5,891 nt of DNA from Cyanobacteriota bacterium (lineage in GTDB: Bacteria; Cyanobacteriota; Cyanobacteriia; PCC-6307; Cyanobiaceae): NCBI GenBank assembly GCA_947463165.1, contig CANHSW010000150.1:1-5891 (forward strand), given 5' to 3'. The notes under the pieces were generated by a model. It was not told where the DNA came from. It worked only from the letters and a program-made list of their open reading frames with translations, and made no database searches. The position numbers and the translations under genes were made by a program. Within the stretch, counting starts at the first letter, position 1. Each line of letters begins with the position of its first letter. Shown one piece after another: positions 1-5,013 of the stretch.

Positions 1-74
1 ACAGGGAAGTGTGTATCGCTACGACACCTTCTTAAGATTGTCTTTAGAAATACGTACGCTCTGCGGTGGATGAC

Positions 75-167
75 ATGGTTTCTTCTGGTTTGCCGGCCCT
101 GCTGGCGCTTTCTGCCCTGGTGGGCCTGCTGGTGGTTCAGGTGGCCCTTGGCCTAATCGCCAGCTGA
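75..167 (+). CDS. Small hydrophobic single-membrane-segment peptide (30 aa), unidentified
   Basis: An ATG at 75 opens a 30-codon frame ending in TGA at 165-167. The product starts MVSSGLPALLALSALVG and runs on as Leu/Val/Ala/Gly residues to a short polar end (IAS). It is almost entirely one hydrophobic helix, the size and shape of the tiny one-helix subunits found in cyanobacterial photosynthetic and respiratory complexes. It does not match the PsbM, PetN, PetG, PsaM, PsaI or PsbX sequences I can recall, so no function is assigned. A GGTGGA stretch at 65-70 lies four bases before the ATG and could serve as ribosome binding site. An in-frame GTG at 66 would add three residues (VDD). The frame is short, so chance is possible, but the strongly uniform hydrophobicity and the purine-rich upstream site favour a real gene. 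Confidence 0.45.
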   Translation: MVSSGLPALLALSALVGLLVVQVALGLIAS

Positions 168-382
168 GTCGCCCTACCTGGGGATCACTGAATTAGCCCT
201 CTATTCGTTAGCCGTGGCAATCGCACCTTTGCGGCGGCAACATCGCTTGGCAGCCTACTTAGCGGCCTGCTTGGTGCCCTGCATGATCGCTGATGCCACA
301 GGGGAAATCTTGCTTTCTGCGAACACAATGCCAAGAAAGCGCAAGCGATGTTCCATGCTGGTCTCGTCGGCAATTAACACCC
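168..382. other. Intergenic stretch with no supported gene
   Basis: Open frames of 62-76 codons exist on both strands here, but they overlap each other and their products resemble no family I know. Two GGCAA words at 216-220 and 236-240 sit exactly 20 bp apart, which is not enough to call a repeat. Nothing else is supported. Confidence 0.4.
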
Positions 383-535
383 ATGCCCCCTGCTCTTCAG
401 CGCTGCAACAACTGTCAAAACTTCAGCGGCTGCCAAGGCAATAGTGGAATCTGCAGGGTTTGGCAAGTGCTGCTGCCAGCCCAGCTGGCATCCATCAACC
501 GCTGCCCTTACTGGACCACTCCAGTGCGTACCTGA
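383..535 (+). CDS. Candidate cysteine-rich small protein (50 aa), possible metal-binding knuckle
   Basis: The frame from ATG 383 to TGA 533-535 encodes 50 residues. Its cysteines are C8, C11, C17, C24 and C41, arranged as C-x2-C-x5-C-x6-C-x16-C. The middle reads CNNCQNFSGCQGNSGICRVW and a later segment reads SINRCPYW. Paired CxxC with Gly and aromatic spacing, plus a closing Cys-Pro-aromatic-Trp, is typical of small zinc or iron-sulphur binding proteins, so the composition does not look random. The same frame extends upstream to an ATG at 293, but that part shows no such pattern, so the inner ATG is preferred. No clear ribosome binding site precedes 383, which lowers confidence. Metal binding is inference; the gene is otherwise unrecognised. 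Confidence 0.33.
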   Translation: MPPALQRCNNCQNFSGCQGNSGICRVWQVLLPAQLASINRCPYWTTPVRT

Positions 536-645
536 GGCTCAGAAATCCCAGGGAGCAATCATTAGCCAACGCCCGGCAGCAATGCAAAGCAAATATGGGC
601 ACAAAATACGATAATCAGCGCTCGATTGACTGATTAGACGGCTAA

Positions 646-804
646 TTAAGGCTTGCCATGGGCGGCCAATTCTTGACTCGGAGAATCAAGTTCTAGCGCC
701 GTCAACATCCCCAGCAATTGCCCTAGATCATCGGAGCAAAGCTCCCCGTCGCAATCCCAGTGCATCGCCGTTAACAGAAGTATATTTTGATACTGGTCCA
801 TCAT
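646..804 (-). CDS. Candidate small acidic protein (52 aa), unidentified
   Basis: On the minus strand, ATG at 804-802 (or the adjacent ATG at 801) opens a 52-codon frame closed by TAA at 646-648. The product begins MMDQYQNILLLTAMHWDCDG and continues with an Asp/Glu-rich, Leu-rich helix-like part (ELCSDDLGQLLGMLTALELD). It has about nine acidic residues and a single lysine, with cysteines at 18 and 23. The alternation of Leu with acidic residues suggests an amphipathic helix, so this reads more like a protein than chance translation. The frame continues upstream without a usual start to a TGA at 859-861. No strong ribosome binding site is visible. It may be one of the short conserved hypothetical proteins of picocyanobacteria, but I cannot name it. 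Confidence 0.4.
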   Translation of the reverse strand: MMDQYQNILLLTAMHWDCDGELCSDDLGQLLGMLTALELDSPSQELAAHGKP

Positions 805-1002
805 GGTGCCAATACAGGCGATAACAATGGCAAGCCAAGGGAGCCTGGAACGGTGGCTTCACACACTTTTAAGCGGAAGAATTCCTTAAGAGCTCCTGGC
901 GTGCCATCCCATAAGTTCCCAGCCCGCCTATTTATAGATGCAATGGCGAAACTTTATCGATGCAATGGTTGCAGGACTGATCTTGACTGGATTGCCCCAG
1001 GG
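805..1002. other. Intergenic stretch between small acidic ORF and argJ terminator
   Basis: This stretch holds the two-copy direct repeat at 931-968. It also contains a 27-codon frame from ATG 943 whose product has one CxxC (LYRCNGC), too short to call. No other feature is supported. Confidence 0.35.
931..968. repeat. Two-copy 16-bp direct repeat, 22-bp period
   Basis: TTTATAGATGCAATGG at 931-946 recurs as TTTATCGATGCAATGG at 953-968. There is one mismatch in 16 bases, and the copies start 22 bp apart (about two helical turns). A match this long at this spacing is unlikely by chance in under 6 kb. It could be a pair of regulator half-sites or a local duplication. No start codon of a supported gene lies just downstream. 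Confidence 0.6.
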
Positions 1003-1022
1003 AAAAGCAGACCTTGGCTGCT
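1003..1022 (-). terminator. Weak candidate intrinsic terminator after argJ
   Basis: Read on the minus strand, ten bases after the argJ stop codon, AGCAG pairs with CTGCT across the 7-nt loop CCAAGGT, and the stem runs into TTTT. Position and orientation are right for argJ. The stem is only five pairs and the T-run is short, so termination may be inefficient. Confidence 0.35.
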
Positions 1023-1031
1023 CTAGAGATA

Positions 1032-2276
1032 TTAGGTGGTGTAATCGGCGTTGATGCGCACATATTGATCCGAGAGATCACAACCCCAGGCCATGCCATT
1101 GCCAGCACCAGCCCCCACCAGCAGGCGGATCGCCACGCTGTCGCCGCTGGCGGGATCGGCGCTGAGATAGCTGCCGTTGGCGCGATCCTTCATGTACTGG
1201 CTGGCGGCGGCGCGATCGAAGACCAGGGGTTGGCCGGCCTCCATTAGCTGGTGGTCACCCAACCACAGGGCCACGGCCTCCGGATCAAAGGGCACGCCGG
1301 CCCGACCGGCGGCGGCCACGATGCGGCCCCAGTTGGGATCGCGGCCGTGGATGGCGCACTTCACCAGCGACGAGCCGCAGATGGTGCGGGCGATGGCCCG
1401 GGCAGCGGCGTCATCGACAGCGCCCTCCACCTGCACGGTAATCAAACAGGTGGCCCCTTCTCCGTCGCGGGCAATGGCCCGGGCCAGGTGTTGCGACACC
1501 GCCGTGAGGCCGGCCTCCAGGGCCTCAAAGTGCTCGGGGGCCAGGGGTTCTCCGGCTGCAAAGGCCAGGAACGTGTCGTTGGTGCTGGTGTCGCCGTCCA
1601 CCGTGATCGCATTGAAGGAGCGCTCCACCGCCCGCCGCACCATCTGCTGCCACAGCTCGGCCGGCACGCCCGCATCACAGCTGAGGTAGCCCAGCATCGT
1701 GGCCATGTTGGGGTGGATCATCCCCGAGCCCTTGGCCATGCCGCCGATGCGCACGCGGCGGCCGCCCAACCGGGCCTCCAGGGCGATCTGCTTGTCCACC
1801 AGATCGGTGGTCAGGATCGCCCGGGCCGCCGCCTCGCCGCCATCGCTCGCCAGGGCCGCCACCAGTGGATCGAGGCCGGCGATGAGGGTATCCATCGGGA
1901 TCGGCACGCCGATCACGCCGGTGGAACAGATGAGAATCTCCTCGGCCGCCAAGTCCAGCCGCTGGGCCAGGGCGGCGGTGGCCGCCAGGCTGTCGGCCAG
2001 GCCCCGCTCGCCGGTGCAGGCATTGGCCTGGCCCGAATTGGTGAGCACCGCCCGGGCCCGGCCGCCGCTGGCCGCCAGCCGCTCGGCGCAGAGATCCACG
2101 CAGGCGGCCCGCACCAACGAGGTGGTGAAGCTGCCGGCGCAGACCGCCCCCTCGGGGGCCAGCAGCAGGGAGAGGTCGGGGTTGCCGGAGGGCTTGAGGC
2201 CCGCCGTGATCCCGGCCGCCAGAAAACCGGCAGGGGCGGTGAGGCCACCGGGGATGGGGAGCCAGGGATTGGTCAT
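1032..2276 (-). CDS. argJ: Glutamate N-acetyltransferase / amino-acid acetyltransferase ArgJ
   Basis: ArgJ transfers the acetyl group from N-acetyl-ornithine to glutamate in the cyclic arginine pathway. Bifunctional members also make N-acetylglutamate from acetyl-CoA. It is a cytoplasmic enzyme that cleaves itself into alpha and beta chains. The 414-residue product begins MTNPWLPIPGGLTAPAGF and ends VRINADYTT, both very typical of ArgJ, so it is full length. Visible signatures are CSTGVIG at 117-123 (Thr-Gly oxyanion hole), MAKGSGMIHPNMATMLGYL at 180-198 with Thr193 as the expected cleavage nucleophile, and STNDT around 231-235. The frame is open upstream to an ATG at 2351, but the residues before ATG 2276 are atypical and would run into the divergent neighbour, so 2276 is preferred. 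An ATG at 2300 lies inside the palindrome. The gene is very GC-rich and divergent from mpaB-coaE, with 38 bp between starts. No Shine-Dalgarno is obvious because the hairpin abuts the start codon. Confidence 0.97.
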   Translation of the reverse strand: MTNPWLPIPGGLTAPAGFLAAGITAGLKPSGNPDLSLLLAPEGAVCAGSFTTSLVRAACVDLCAERLAASGGRARAVLTNSGQANACTGERGLADSLAATAALAQRLDLAAEEILICSTGVIGVPIPMDTLIAGLDPLVAALASDGGEAAARAILTTDLVDKQIALEARLGGRRVRIGGMAKGSGMIHPNMATMLGYLSCDAGVPAELWQQMVRRAVERSFNAITVDGDTSTNDTFLAFAAGEPLAPEHFEALEAGLTAVSQHLARAIARDGEGATCLITVQVEGAVDDAAARAIARTICGSSLVKCAIHGRDPNWGRIVAAAGRAGVPFDPEAVALWLGDHQLMEAGQPLVFDRAAASQYMKDRANGSYLSADPASGDSVAIRLLVGAGAGNGMAWGCDLSDQYVRINADYTT

Positions 2277-2310
2277 GGCCGGCAGGATGGCTGACTGCAT
2301 CCTGCCGGCC
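2277..2310. promoter_or_regulatory. Perfect 13-bp inverted repeat filling the divergent argJ / mpaB-coaE gap
   Basis: GGCCGGCAGGATG at 2277-2289 is followed, after the 8-nt spacer GCTGACTG, by its exact reverse complement CATCCTGCCGGCC at 2298-2310. The arms begin immediately next to the argJ ATG and end four bases before the GTG of the other gene. As DNA it could be an operator acting on both genes; as RNA it would form a very stable hairpin at the usual ribosome-binding position of either transcript. Neither arm is followed by a T-run, so a terminator is unlikely. The repeat is seen directly; its function is inference. Confidence 0.75.
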
Positions 2311-2322
2311 GGCCGTGGCTGA
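2287..2322 (+). other. 11-codon upstream ORF overlapping the mpaB-coaE start
   Basis: ATG at 2287 reads MADCILPAGRG and stops at TGA 2320-2322, overlapping the GTG start at 2315 in another frame. Its first bases (TGGCTGACTGCATCC, 2288-2302) resemble those of the main gene (TGGCTGATTCGATCC, 2316-2330), 28 bp later. It could be a leader peptide, a relic of a duplicated start, or coincidence. No expression evidence is visible. Confidence 0.25.
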
Positions 2323-3841
2323 TTCGATCCCAACGCCCGAGCCCAGCCCACTAGCTGCCTATAGCTCGGCAGCCGCCACCAGCTCGGCAGCCGCGGTGGC
2401 CCTCTGCCACCAGCTGGCCGGCTGCCGCTTCCCCTGGGACATCACCCGCTCCCTGGAGCTGGCCCTGCTCAAGACCTTCTGCCTGCCCTCGATCTCCGGC
2501 CTGCTGCAGCGCACGGGGGAATTTGAGCAGCGCCCGCGCAAGCGCTACGACGACACCGGCCTGATGGTGGCCGAGCTGCTGCGCTGCGGTCCGGACAGTG
2601 AGCGGGGCCGGGCCGTGATCGCCCGCATGAACCGCATCCACGGCGCCTACGCCATCGGCGGGCGCGACTACCTCTATGTGCTCTCCAGCTTCGTGTGTGA
2701 ACCGATCCGCTGGCTGGCCCGCTACGGCTGGCGGCCCCTCAACCCCCAGGAGGAGCAGGCGATCTTCCACTTCTGGCGGCTGGTGGGAGAACGCATGGGC
2801 ATCCCTGCCATTCCCCAGACCCTGGCGGAGCTGGTGGCCTTCAACCAGGCCTACGAGGCCGAAGCCTTCGCCAGCGCCGCCAGCAATCGGCGCGTGGCCG
2901 ATGCCACCCTCGCCATGCTGCTGAGCGACTGGCCGGCGCCGCTGCGGCCGCTGCTGAGGCGGGTGCTGACGAGCCTGCTCAGCGGCCCGGAGGCGGCCTG
3001 CCTCGGCTGGCCCCAGCCCCCCTCACTGCTACAGGGCAGCGTGCTGCTCGCGCTGCGCTGCCGCAGCCGCCTGGCCGGCCTCTGGCAGCGGCTGCGGCCA
3101 CCGATCGACAGCCGCTTCTATTCCCAGCGGCCCACCCCCAGCTATGGCGCCAGCTTCCAGCTGGAGCAGCTGGGACCGCCGGCGATGCTGCCGCGGCTCA
3201 ACCGGGCCCGCTGGAGCGGCCAGCAGCGGCGCATCGGCCTCACGGGCGGCATTGCCAGTGGCAAGAGCAGGGCCGGTGACTGGTTGGAGCGGCAGGCGGG
3301 CCTGCCGCTGCTGGATGCCGACCTCTACGCCCGCCAGGCCCTCGCCCCGGGGTCGGCGGCGGCGGCGGCCGTATTGGAGCGCTATGGCCAGGGGTTGCTC
3401 AGCTCCAGCCCCGAGGCCGCCGGCATCGATCGCGCCGCCCTGGGCCGGATCGTTTTCCACGACATCGATGAGCGCCGCTGGCTGGAACAGCTGATCCACC
3501 CCCTGGTGCGCCAGCGCTTTGATGCCGAACTGGCCCGGCTGCGGCAGGCACCGCTGGTGGTGCTGATGATTCCGCTGCTGTTCGAAACCGGCCTGGAGTC
3601 GCTGTGTAGCGAGGTGTGGCTGGTGGATTGCGAGCCGGAGCAGCAGCTGGCACGGCTGATGGCCCGCGATGGCTGCGGCGAGGCCGATGCCAAGGCCCGC
3701 ATCCAGGCCCAGTGGCCGATCGAGCGCAAGCGCCCCCTGACCGACTTGCTGATCGATAACCGCAGCGATTTGCAGGCCCTGGAATCCCAGTTGCGCCAAG
3801 CCCTGGCGGCCAGGGGCATCAGCGGCCATAGAGCCCAGTGA
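2315..3841 (+). CDS. coaE: Fusion protein: MpaB/DUF2236 oxygenase-like domain + dephospho-CoA kinase (CoaE)
   Basis: One uninterrupted 508-codon frame runs from GTG 2315 to TGA 3839-3841. Residues 1-38 are Ala/Ser-rich and unstructured-looking. Residues about 40-289 match the MpaB/rubber-oxygenase-type DUF2236 family as I know it: LALLKTFCLPSI (50-60), GEFEQRPRKRYDDT (68-81), NRIHG with candidate haem-ligand His109, YVLSSFVCEPIRW (121-133), NRRVADATLA (191-200), and the closing FQLEQLGP (281-288). Residues 291-508 are a complete CoaE, which phosphorylates dephospho-CoA to CoA with ATP. It has P-loop GGIASGKS (311-318), DAD (334-336), LLFE (421-424), QLARLMARDG (444-453) and IDN (480-482). An in-frame ATG at 3185 (Met291) could start a normal-sized, 218-residue CoaE. 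The residue after GKS is Arg319, where Thr is usual. The start is weak: no clear ribosome binding site and a hairpin just upstream. The substrate of the oxygenase-like part is unknown. Confidence 0.9.
   Translation: MADSIPTPEPSPLAAYSSAAATSSAAAVALCHQLAGCRFPWDITRSLELALLKTFCLPSISGLLQRTGEFEQRPRKRYDDTGLMVAELLRCGPDSERGRAVIARMNRIHGAYAIGGRDYLYVLSSFVCEPIRWLARYGWRPLNPQEEQAIFHFWRLVGERMGIPAIPQTLAELVAFNQAYEAEAFASAASNRRVADATLAMLLSDWPAPLRPLLRRVLTSLLSGPEAACLGWPQPPSLLQGSVLLALRCRSRLAGLWQRLRPPIDSRFYSQRPTPSYGASFQLEQLGPPAMLPRLNRARWSGQQRRIGLTGGIASGKSRAGDWLERQAGLPLLDADLYARQALAPGSAAAAAVLERYGQGLLSSSPEAAGIDRAALGRIVFHDIDERRWLEQLIHPLVRQRFDAELARLRQAPLVVLMIPLLFETGLESLCSEVWLVDCEPEQQLARLMARDGCGEADAKARIQAQWPIERKRPLTDLLIDNRSDLQALESQLRQALAARGISGHRAQ
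3185..3841 (+). other. coaE: CoaE portion, with possible separate start at ATG 3185
   Basis: Met291 lies directly between the end of the MpaB-like domain (LEQLGPP) and the short RWSGQQRRIGLTGG lead-in of CoaE. From memory, separate cyanobacterial CoaE proteins begin with a similar lead-in. Initiation here would give a 218-residue enzyme. The upstream bases (GGAGCAG, then GGGACC) offer only a poor Shine-Dalgarno. Sequence alone cannot decide between a true fusion, an extra internal start, or both. Confidence 0.4.
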
Positions 3842-4355
3842 GGGTATCTATGCTGAGAATGTGTCCCTCGCTGGCTTTGGTTACCTGCTCCAAGGTGGCT
3901 CCAGGGCAAAGTCCAAGCCGACAATCGAGGGCCTGGAGCGTAAAGCAATAGCGATGTATTTCCCCATAGGGAGGCAGCGGCCCAAAGTAGCCGGTGCGGG
4001 TGTGATGATCTATACCCCAGCACCTGCCGTGGCGGGCGCCATTGGCTAGCAGCGGCCGACGTTCAATACCACCACGCAGCTGATTCACCGTAGAGGGGAT
4101 ATCAAAGAGCAGCCAATGCAGCCAGGCACCCGCCGGGGCGTCTGGGTCTTCCATCAGCAGGCATAGGGTTTTACAGGTTTCTGGCACACCAACCCAACGT
4201 AAAGGCGGCGATAAATCCAGACCATCACCGGTATAAACAGCTGGGATCATGCCTCCTTCATTAAAGGCGGGCGAGCACAAGCGCATCCCCATCGGCGCAG
4301 ACACGCTCGCCTGATCATCAGCGCTTGAATTGCTTGCCTGGCAGTTATCAAGCAT
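3819..4355 (-). CDS. YbhB/YbcL-family (PEBP, Raf kinase inhibitor-like) protein
   Basis: The 178-residue product belongs to the phosphatidylethanolamine-binding protein superfamily, small single-domain cytoplasmic proteins with an anion/phospholipid head-group pocket. The bacterial role is mostly unknown. Family marks are MRLCSPAFNEGGMIPAVYTG (24-43), SPPLRW (49-54), EDPDAPAGAWLHWLLFDIP (69-87) with the DPDAP loop and His80, and GYFGPLPPYGEIHRYCF (122-138) with the usual GP-x-PP and HRY pocket residues. The first 22 residues are a polar extension beyond the common family start. ATG 4355 is chosen because GGAGGA stands six bases upstream; the frame is open to an ATG at 4475, but that stretch is low-complexity. 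ATGs at residues 22 and 24 are alternatives. Its stop lies inside coaE, giving a 23-bp convergent overlap. Base composition is visibly less GC-rich than argJ or coaE. Confidence 0.92.
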   Translation of the reverse strand: MLDNCQASNSSADDQASVSAPMGMRLCSPAFNEGGMIPAVYTGDGLDLSPPLRWVGVPETCKTLCLLMEDPDAPAGAWLHWLLFDIPSTVNQLRGGIERRPLLANGARHGRCWGIDHHTRTGYFGPLPPYGEIHRYCFTLQALDCRLGLCPGATLEQVTKASEGHILSIDTLTGLYGR

Positions 4356-4361
4356 CAATCG

Positions 4362-4367
4362 TCCTCC
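4362..4367 (-). promoter_or_regulatory. Ribosome binding site deciding the PEBP start
   Basis: On the minus strand GGAGGA is followed by six bases and then ATG at 4355-4353. This is the clearest Shine-Dalgarno in the window and supports this start over the longer open frame. Confidence 0.75.
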
Positions 4368-4387
4368 ACCCGCTCCGGATTTTTGTG

Positions 4388-4409
4388 TTGCTGGATTGCT
4401 GGATTGCTG
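4388..4409. repeat. Short tandem repeat, 8-bp unit (TTGCTGGA)
   Basis: TTGCTGGA occurs twice in tandem (4388-4403), followed by a partial TTGCTG. It lies about 20-40 bases upstream of the PEBP ribosome binding site, in its probable leader or promoter region. Copy number is likely to vary by slippage. Confidence 0.6.
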
Positions 4410-4564
4410 TGTTACTGAATTGATGCGTGACTGGATTGGCCAGAAAGGTATGTGGCCGGGATCTCCAGAGGCCACCCAACCCAGAAGTTTTTTTATCTTG
4501 CAACTCTACCTACAGCTTGCATTTGCGCACTCTGCCCTTGCCTGCAACTTACGCTTGCGCTTAT

Positions 4565-4607
4565 GCATTACGCACTATGTGCGCGATGCGTTAGGCATGC
4601 GTAATGC
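4565..4607. repeat. 10-bp inverted repeat with 23-nt spacer
   Basis: GCATTACGCA at 4565-4574 pairs exactly with TGCGTAATGC at 4598-4607. The loop is fairly long and no T-run follows, so it is not a typical terminator. Chance occurrence of one such repeat in the window is not excluded. Confidence 0.4.
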
Positions 4608-4669
4608 CTTGCCTTATCGCGTGCATTATATTCGAGCGACACCTTGGCTTTGCCCGATTCCTTGCCTTT

Positions 4670-4869
4670 GCGATTCCATTGACACCTTTTCGATTATATT
4701 AGCGCCTCTGCGATTCCATTGGCACCATTGCATTCTTATTCGCACCATTACGCTTTCGCTGGCAACGTTAAGCTTCCGCTGGCAACGTCATGCTTCCGCT
4801 GGCAACGTCATGATTCCGCTGGCAACGTCATGATTCCATTGGCACCTCTGCGATTACATTGATACCTTA
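4670..4869. repeat. Tandem array: ten units of exactly 20 bp
   Basis: Cutting the sequence every 20 bases from 4670 gives ten alignable units with no insertions or deletions. Units at 4770, 4790 and 4810 are almost identical (consensus ATGCTTCCGCTGGCAACGTC). Units at 4670, 4710, 4830 and 4850 share the form GCGATTCCATTGGCACCTCT. Units 4690 and 4730 are more degenerate, and 4750 is intermediate. Weaker, partly shifted copies appear to precede 4670. There are no spacers, so this is not CRISPR. Twenty bases is not a multiple of three, which argues against coding. The array ends about 145 bp before hsp20. It could be a set of iterated binding sites or a neutral minisatellite. Confidence 0.85.
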
Positions 4870-4931
4870 GCGAGCTTCTGGGTGGCATACCCGACTTGCG
4901 GCGTCGATTCAGCGCAGATATTTAGCAGCAC

Positions 4932-4989
4932 ATTCGCATAGGATTCGCAACCCCAAACGGCCGGCATCTACCGGGGCGCGATCTACTAT
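4932..4989 (+). promoter_or_regulatory. Candidate promoter region of hsp20
   Basis: TACTAT at 4984-4989 is a four-of-six match to the -10 hexamer and lies 24 bases before the ATG; no good -35 is seen at the right spacing. Two copies of ATTCGCA (4932-4938 and 4943-4949) are spaced 11 bp, one helical turn, and centre roughly 50-60 bases before the expected transcript start, where activators often bind. No CIRCE element (TTAGCACTC-N9-GAGTGCTAA) is present. The call is tentative. Confidence 0.3.
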
Positions 4990-5013
4990 TGATATGTACT
5001 CCGACTAGGCGTC

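Larger units (their letters stand above)
4356..4669. other. Non-coding stretch upstream of the PEBP gene and before the 20-bp array
   Basis: It contains the PEBP ribosome binding site, a short 8-bp tandem repeat, a T-run at 4486-4492 without a convincing stem before it, and an inverted repeat at 4565-4607. A long plus-strand open frame crosses it, but the product is the antisense of the PEBP start followed by translated repeats, so it is not called. The last 20-40 bases look like decayed units of the array that follows. Confidence 0.5.

Noticed and set aside
216..240. GGCAA words 20 bp apart, possible relic of the 20-bp array family
   Set aside because: Only five bases are shared and the surrounding sequence does not align with the array.
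803..813. 11-base match (inverted) to the array word ATTGGCACCAT at 4718-4728
   Set aside because: By a rough estimate, several 11-base matches are expected by chance across both strands of a window this size.
1251..2294. 347-codon plus-strand open frame opposite argJ
   Set aside because: It is a high-GC shadow of argJ, whose protein sequence is unmistakable.
4486..4492. T-run that could end a plus-strand transcript
   Set aside because: No convincing GC-rich stem precedes it, and no plus-strand gene lies upstream within reach.
4330..4833. 167-codon plus-strand open frame across the PEBP start and the 20-bp array
   Set aside because: It is antisense to the well-supported start and ribosome binding site of the PEBP gene, and its second half is translated tandem repeat. 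The product matches no family I know.
4670..4869. CRISPR array
   Set aside because: Units are contiguous 20-mers without unique spacers, and no cas genes are present.
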